Part shown: one piece after another, positions 61,180-64,000 of the stretch
How positions within the stretch are numbered: the stretch's first letter is position 1
Layout of the letters: the number at the start of each line of letters is the position of its first letter
Source: Woeseiaceae bacterium
GTDB taxonomy: Bacteria; Pseudomonadota; Gammaproteobacteria; Steroidobacterales; Woeseiaceae
DNA: 64,000 nucleotides
Direction of reading: 5' to 3'
Assembly (NCBI GenBank): GCA_028279985.1
Contig: JANQMR010000025.1
Span: forward strand, 28,104-92,103
Translations under genes and position numbers: made by a program
Notes under the pieces: model-generated
Databases searched by the model: none
What the model saw: the letters and a program-made list of their open reading frames with translations, nothing else
Told to the model about the DNA's origin: nothing

Positions 61180-64000
61180 CTAGAACCGTCCGATCACGCC
61201 GAGTCTGAATTGACGCCCGCCGAAGAAACTTCCGTCTATGAAGGACTTCGGCGTCGTTCCATCGCCCTCTCCCAGCGTATTTTGCAGAGCGGATTCATCC
61301 GTACCGCGCAGCAGGTCCACGCCTTCGAAGAAGATCCTGTAGCTACCGTATCCCTGGGGAGAGAAACGGTACTCGATCCGCGCGTCCAAGGTCGAAAAGG
61401 CCTCTTCAAATCGAGAAAGCCCGTGGCTTCCGAAAGCCTTTCTGTTTCGAGCCTGTGAGGTATAGATGATATTCGCGTCGATATCGTGCTTACTGTAGGT
61501 CAGCCCTACACTGCCCGAATGTGGAGACTGACTATTGAAACTGACATCGGGAACGACAAATTCTACGGGCTCGAAGCCCACGACATCGCCATTTGCATCC
61601 TGAACAGGGCTGCGCGACCACGTGCGCGGCTGCTCTTTGCTGCTGTCCGTATACGTGTAATTCGCAATCACGCCGAGGCCGCTGAGCATGCCGGGCAGAT
61701 AGGTGAACTGATGCTCGAACGCGGCTTCCACGCCCCAGATTTCGGCAGCGCTTTCATTGTTTGCCGGAACGCTGAGGCTTATGTCGTAATCATCCGGATT
61801 GTCCAGAACGTCCTGAAAAATCGGATCGTCCGGCAGCGTGACGTCGGCCAGCACCGCATCGCCCCGAGTAACATTGCTTTCCAGCAGATTGTCGATTCTC
61901 TTGTAGAAGGCGCCGAGTTTCACGACGCCGAGATTTCCGTCATACCATTCCATGCTGAGATCGAAGTTGTCGGTCTGCGCCGGTTGAAGATCCGGGTTGC
62001 CTTTGGATAGAGAAAGGCTCGGCTGGTCTCCATTCGGACCGAAAAACCGCGCAAAGAACAACCTAATACGCGTTGGAGAGGAAAGCAGACGAATCTGTGG
62101 TCGTGCAATGGATTTGAAATATCCGAACCTGAAGATCAGATCCTCGCTGTGCCGGTAGTTCGCCAGAACGCGCGGCAGCAGCTTCGTTTGTTTGGCGGAA
62201 CCCGTCGTCGAAACAGTCAACCGGTCCTGAGCTTCCAGGTTCGGTGAAAAGTCTTCGTTAAACACCTCTACTCGCTGCGAGTTGATAGCCTCGATGTCGA
62301 AATGACTCAGCCGCACGCCCGGTATGATCTGCAGCTTGCCGATCTGCAGTTCGGTCTGCAAAAAGGCCGAGAACTCGCCTTCCTGCGTTTTCGTCGGGCC
62401 GGCCAGAAGACGTATTTCGTCGAAGGACCTGACGAGATCGCCGGGTCCCGCGGAGGCCGCGTCCGCCTCATCGATCGCGGTCGACGGAAGCGCACCCAGA
62501 AAACTTGCTAGTTGATCCCCGCCGACAACATTGTAAGCACCGTCAATGCCCAGAATCTCGAGAACAGGCGCTTCGAAACTCAGCCCCACATCCGCGAAGC
62601 TCAGGGAGCGGGTGGCGGCGGGGCTATATCTGAATATACGACCCAGACTGCTTGTGAACTCCGACAATTCGACGGCACCGCCGACTTGGACGTTTTTCCA
62701 GATACCACGCTCAACGTTATAGGTCATTGAAAAATCGCCGGCAAAGCGATCGTTCTCACCCTCTTCGGGTAGCTCGAGAATAGAGCTAAAACTATAGTTA
62801 CCCGGATCGTTGATGAACGCGAAGGCCGCCGGGGTCAGCAGCGGTATGGGGATGGAGTTGTCCGTACGGCGGGGAAAGGGACTGATGACGACCCCCTCCA
62901 CCGGATCGACCGCTTCGGGCAGCACGAGATCGACATCCGAAGACGTGACGGTTCGGCGGTTCGGAAAAAGGCTGAAAAGACGCCTCCTACTCTCACCGGC
63001 CGTATAGGAAGCCGAATAGGAGAAAGACCAATCGTCGATGTCGGTTTTTCCATTGAAGCTAAAGACATCGGTTTCATCCCTGTCTTCCGGCACATACCGA
63101 TATACACCAATAACACTCAAACGGCCGGGCCAGCGCAGTGCGTGGCGCTCCTCCCCATTCAGCGCGGCCACGGGCTGCAGGGTGTAAGTCGAGTTACTGT
63201 TGAGCGACGTACCCGTCGAGATGCTCCCCCCGTTTTGCCTCGACCTCTGATAGTCAAAGCGCAGATCGGTGTGCTCCCCGATATTCCAGGCCGCAGCAAG
63301 CGTCACACCCAGAAACGAGCTATCGGTGGTGTCGAGATTGAGAGCCCCGTTCGTTACATACACATCGTCCACCCCCGGCTCGAACGGAAACGGCGTGCGC
63401 GAATCGACAAATGGGAGGCTCCGTATCGTCGGCCGCCCGTCGACCTGCAGCGGCAGATATTCGCCATATGAAAGGAACGAAGAATAGGAAGCACGAGTGA
63501 TCTCTGCATCACGATACTGCACCGAAGCGCTGATACCGACATTGTCATCGGCACCGAAACGCGTCGACACCGTCCCCGATGCCGAGAATTCTTCATTGAA
63601 GTCGTCGCCACGCCGGGCGCCTTCCACAGAGAATGACGCAAACTGTCTCGGTCGATCCAGCGGCGATTTCGTCTTGATGTCGACCAAACCGCCCGTCCCC
63701 GCGCTGTCCTGGCTCGCCAGCAGCGACTTGCTGATGATGACCTCGCTAATCGATTCCGTCAGGATGTTACCGAGATTGGCGGACCGCTCCCTTCCCGAAC
63801 CTTCCGGCAATTCGACGCCGTTGAGCTTGACCGCATTCAGGTTCGGCTCCAGCCCGCGAATGACGATGTTCGTGCCGTCGCCAGTGAACCGGTCGCGGTT
63901 GAACGAGACTCCCGGCGCACGCCGCAGCGTCTCTGAAATCGTCTGCCCGCCGAACTCGCCGAGCAGGTCCGAGGAGATGACGGTGCTCACATTCGGCGCG
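61180..64000 (-). CDS. TonB-dependent receptor (5' end outside the window)
   Basis: At least 940 residues of an outer-membrane receptor; the frame is still open at the window edge, so the signal peptide and TonB box are missing. The plug begins VSTVISSDLLGEFGGQTISE, with ETLRRAPGVSF, NIVIRGLEPNLNAVKLNGVELP and TGGLVDIKTKSP, the TonB-Xanth-Caul-like class again. The barrel ends in FGGRQFRLGVIGRF. An in-frame GTG at 63990 is unlikely to be the true start because it falls inside the plug. The neighbouring genes beyond the window would be needed to guess the substrate. Confidence 0.92.
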   Translation of the reverse strand, partial: APNVSTVISSDLLGEFGGQTISETLRRAPGVSFNRDRFTGDGTNIVIRGLEPNLNAVKLNGVELPEGSGRERSANLGNILTESISEVIISKSLLASQDSAGTGGLVDIKTKSPLDRPRQFASFSVEGARRGDDFNEEFSASGTVSTRFGADDNVGISASVQYRDAEITRASYSSFLSYGEYLPLQVDGRPTIRSLPFVDSRTPFPFEPGVDDVYVTNGALNLDTTDSSFLGVTLAAAWNIGEHTDLRFDYQRSRQNGGSISTGTSLNSNSTYTLQPVAALNGEERHALRWPGRLSVIGVYRYVPEDRDETDVFSFNGKTDIDDWSFSYSASYTAGESRRRLFSLFPNRRTVTSSDVDLVLPEAVDPVEGVVISPFPRRTDNSIPIPLLTPAAFAFINDPGNYSFSSILELPEEGENDRFAGDFSMTYNVERGIWKNVQVGGAVELSEFTSSLGRIFRYSPAATRSLSFADVGLSFEAPVLEILGIDGAYNVVGGDQLASFLGALPSTAIDEADAASAGPGDLVRSFDEIRLLAGPTKTQEGEFSAFLQTELQIGKLQIIPGVRLSHFDIEAINSQRVEVFNEDFSPNLEAQDRLTVSTTGSAKQTKLLPRVLANYRHSEDLIFRFGYFKSIARPQIRLLSSPTRIRLFFARFFGPNGDQPSLSLSKGNPDLQPAQTDNFDLSMEWYDGNLGVVKLGAFYKRIDNLLESNVTRGDAVLADVTLPDDPIFQDVLDNPDDYDISLSVPANNESAAEIWGVEAAFEHQFTYLPGMLSGLGVIANYTYTDSSKEQPRTWSRSPVQDANGDVVGFEPVEFVVPDVSFNSQSPHSGSVGLTYSKHDIDANIIYTSQARNRKAFGSHGLSRFEEAFSTLDARIEYRFSPQGYGSYRIFFEGVDLLRGTDESALQNTLGEGDGTTPKSFIDGSFFGGRQFRLGVIGRF

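Overview
This window reads as one chromosomal segment of a GC-rich, heterotrophic, probably marine or sediment gammaproteobacterium. The evidence is the set of four TonB-dependent receptors (TBDRs), several with an EIVVTG-type TonB box, a FecI/FecR pair, lipoprotein-rich degradative operons and a CRTAC1/FG-GAP protein. A Woeseiaceae-like lineage is my guess, but no rRNA or other decisive marker is present. Genes are dense, and many neighbours overlap by 1-4 bases.

Layout. 1-5.4 kb: nadA divergent from a degenerate-Nudix regulator (nrtR) over two identical-geometry operators, then pyrC, an antitoxin-like DUF433 gene whose toxin looks truncated, and an AAC(6')-like acetyltransferase. 5.5-13.5 kb: an ECF sigma factor, a FecR anti-sigma, an STN-domain TBDR and a two-domain M16 peptidase lipoprotein, all on the minus strand, forming a cell-surface-signalled uptake unit. 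13.8-20.2 kb, plus strand: an OmpR-type regulator, a histidine kinase, a TBDR and a TlpA-like lipoprotein. 20.2-20.5 kb: an internally deleted DNA methyltransferase.

20.5-49.4 kb is the centrepiece: a saccharide utilisation locus whose enzymes match stepwise breakdown of high-mannose N-glycan or a similar alpha-mannose/GlcNAc glycan. A TBDR and a CRTAC1 lipoprotein are followed by a GH85 endo-beta-N-acetylglucosaminidase lipoprotein, NagB-II, NagA, a sodium-solute symporter, a CBM9-like protein and an M81/MlrC-family lipoprotein. Then come a GH2 beta-mannosidase, a LacI regulator, a BadF-type GlcNAc kinase, an ABC importer made of a MalG-type permease with a large insertion and a solute-binding protein fused to a MalF-type permease, an AraC regulator, an MsmX-type ATPase, a GH38 alpha-mannosidase and a GH99 endo-alpha-mannosidase lipoprotein. 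Two perfect palindromes sharing TGTAACCGGTTACA lie upstream of the TBDR and the GH2 gene and are the likely LacI operators. The same region carries five short tandem arrays with a 12-base unit, three of them in frame inside genes, and two ~160 bp MITE-like elements.

49.6-51.6 kb: a vanadium-haloperoxidase-like lipoprotein. 51.7-61 kb: a defence island with an AbiEi/AbiEii pair and a type I restriction-modification operon (half-length S, M, S, SEC-C protein, R, YgjP-like metalloprotease). The full-length hsdS is interrupted by one in-frame amber codon. 61.2-64 kb: a TBDR cut by the window edge.

All functional names come from reading translated motifs; no database search was run.
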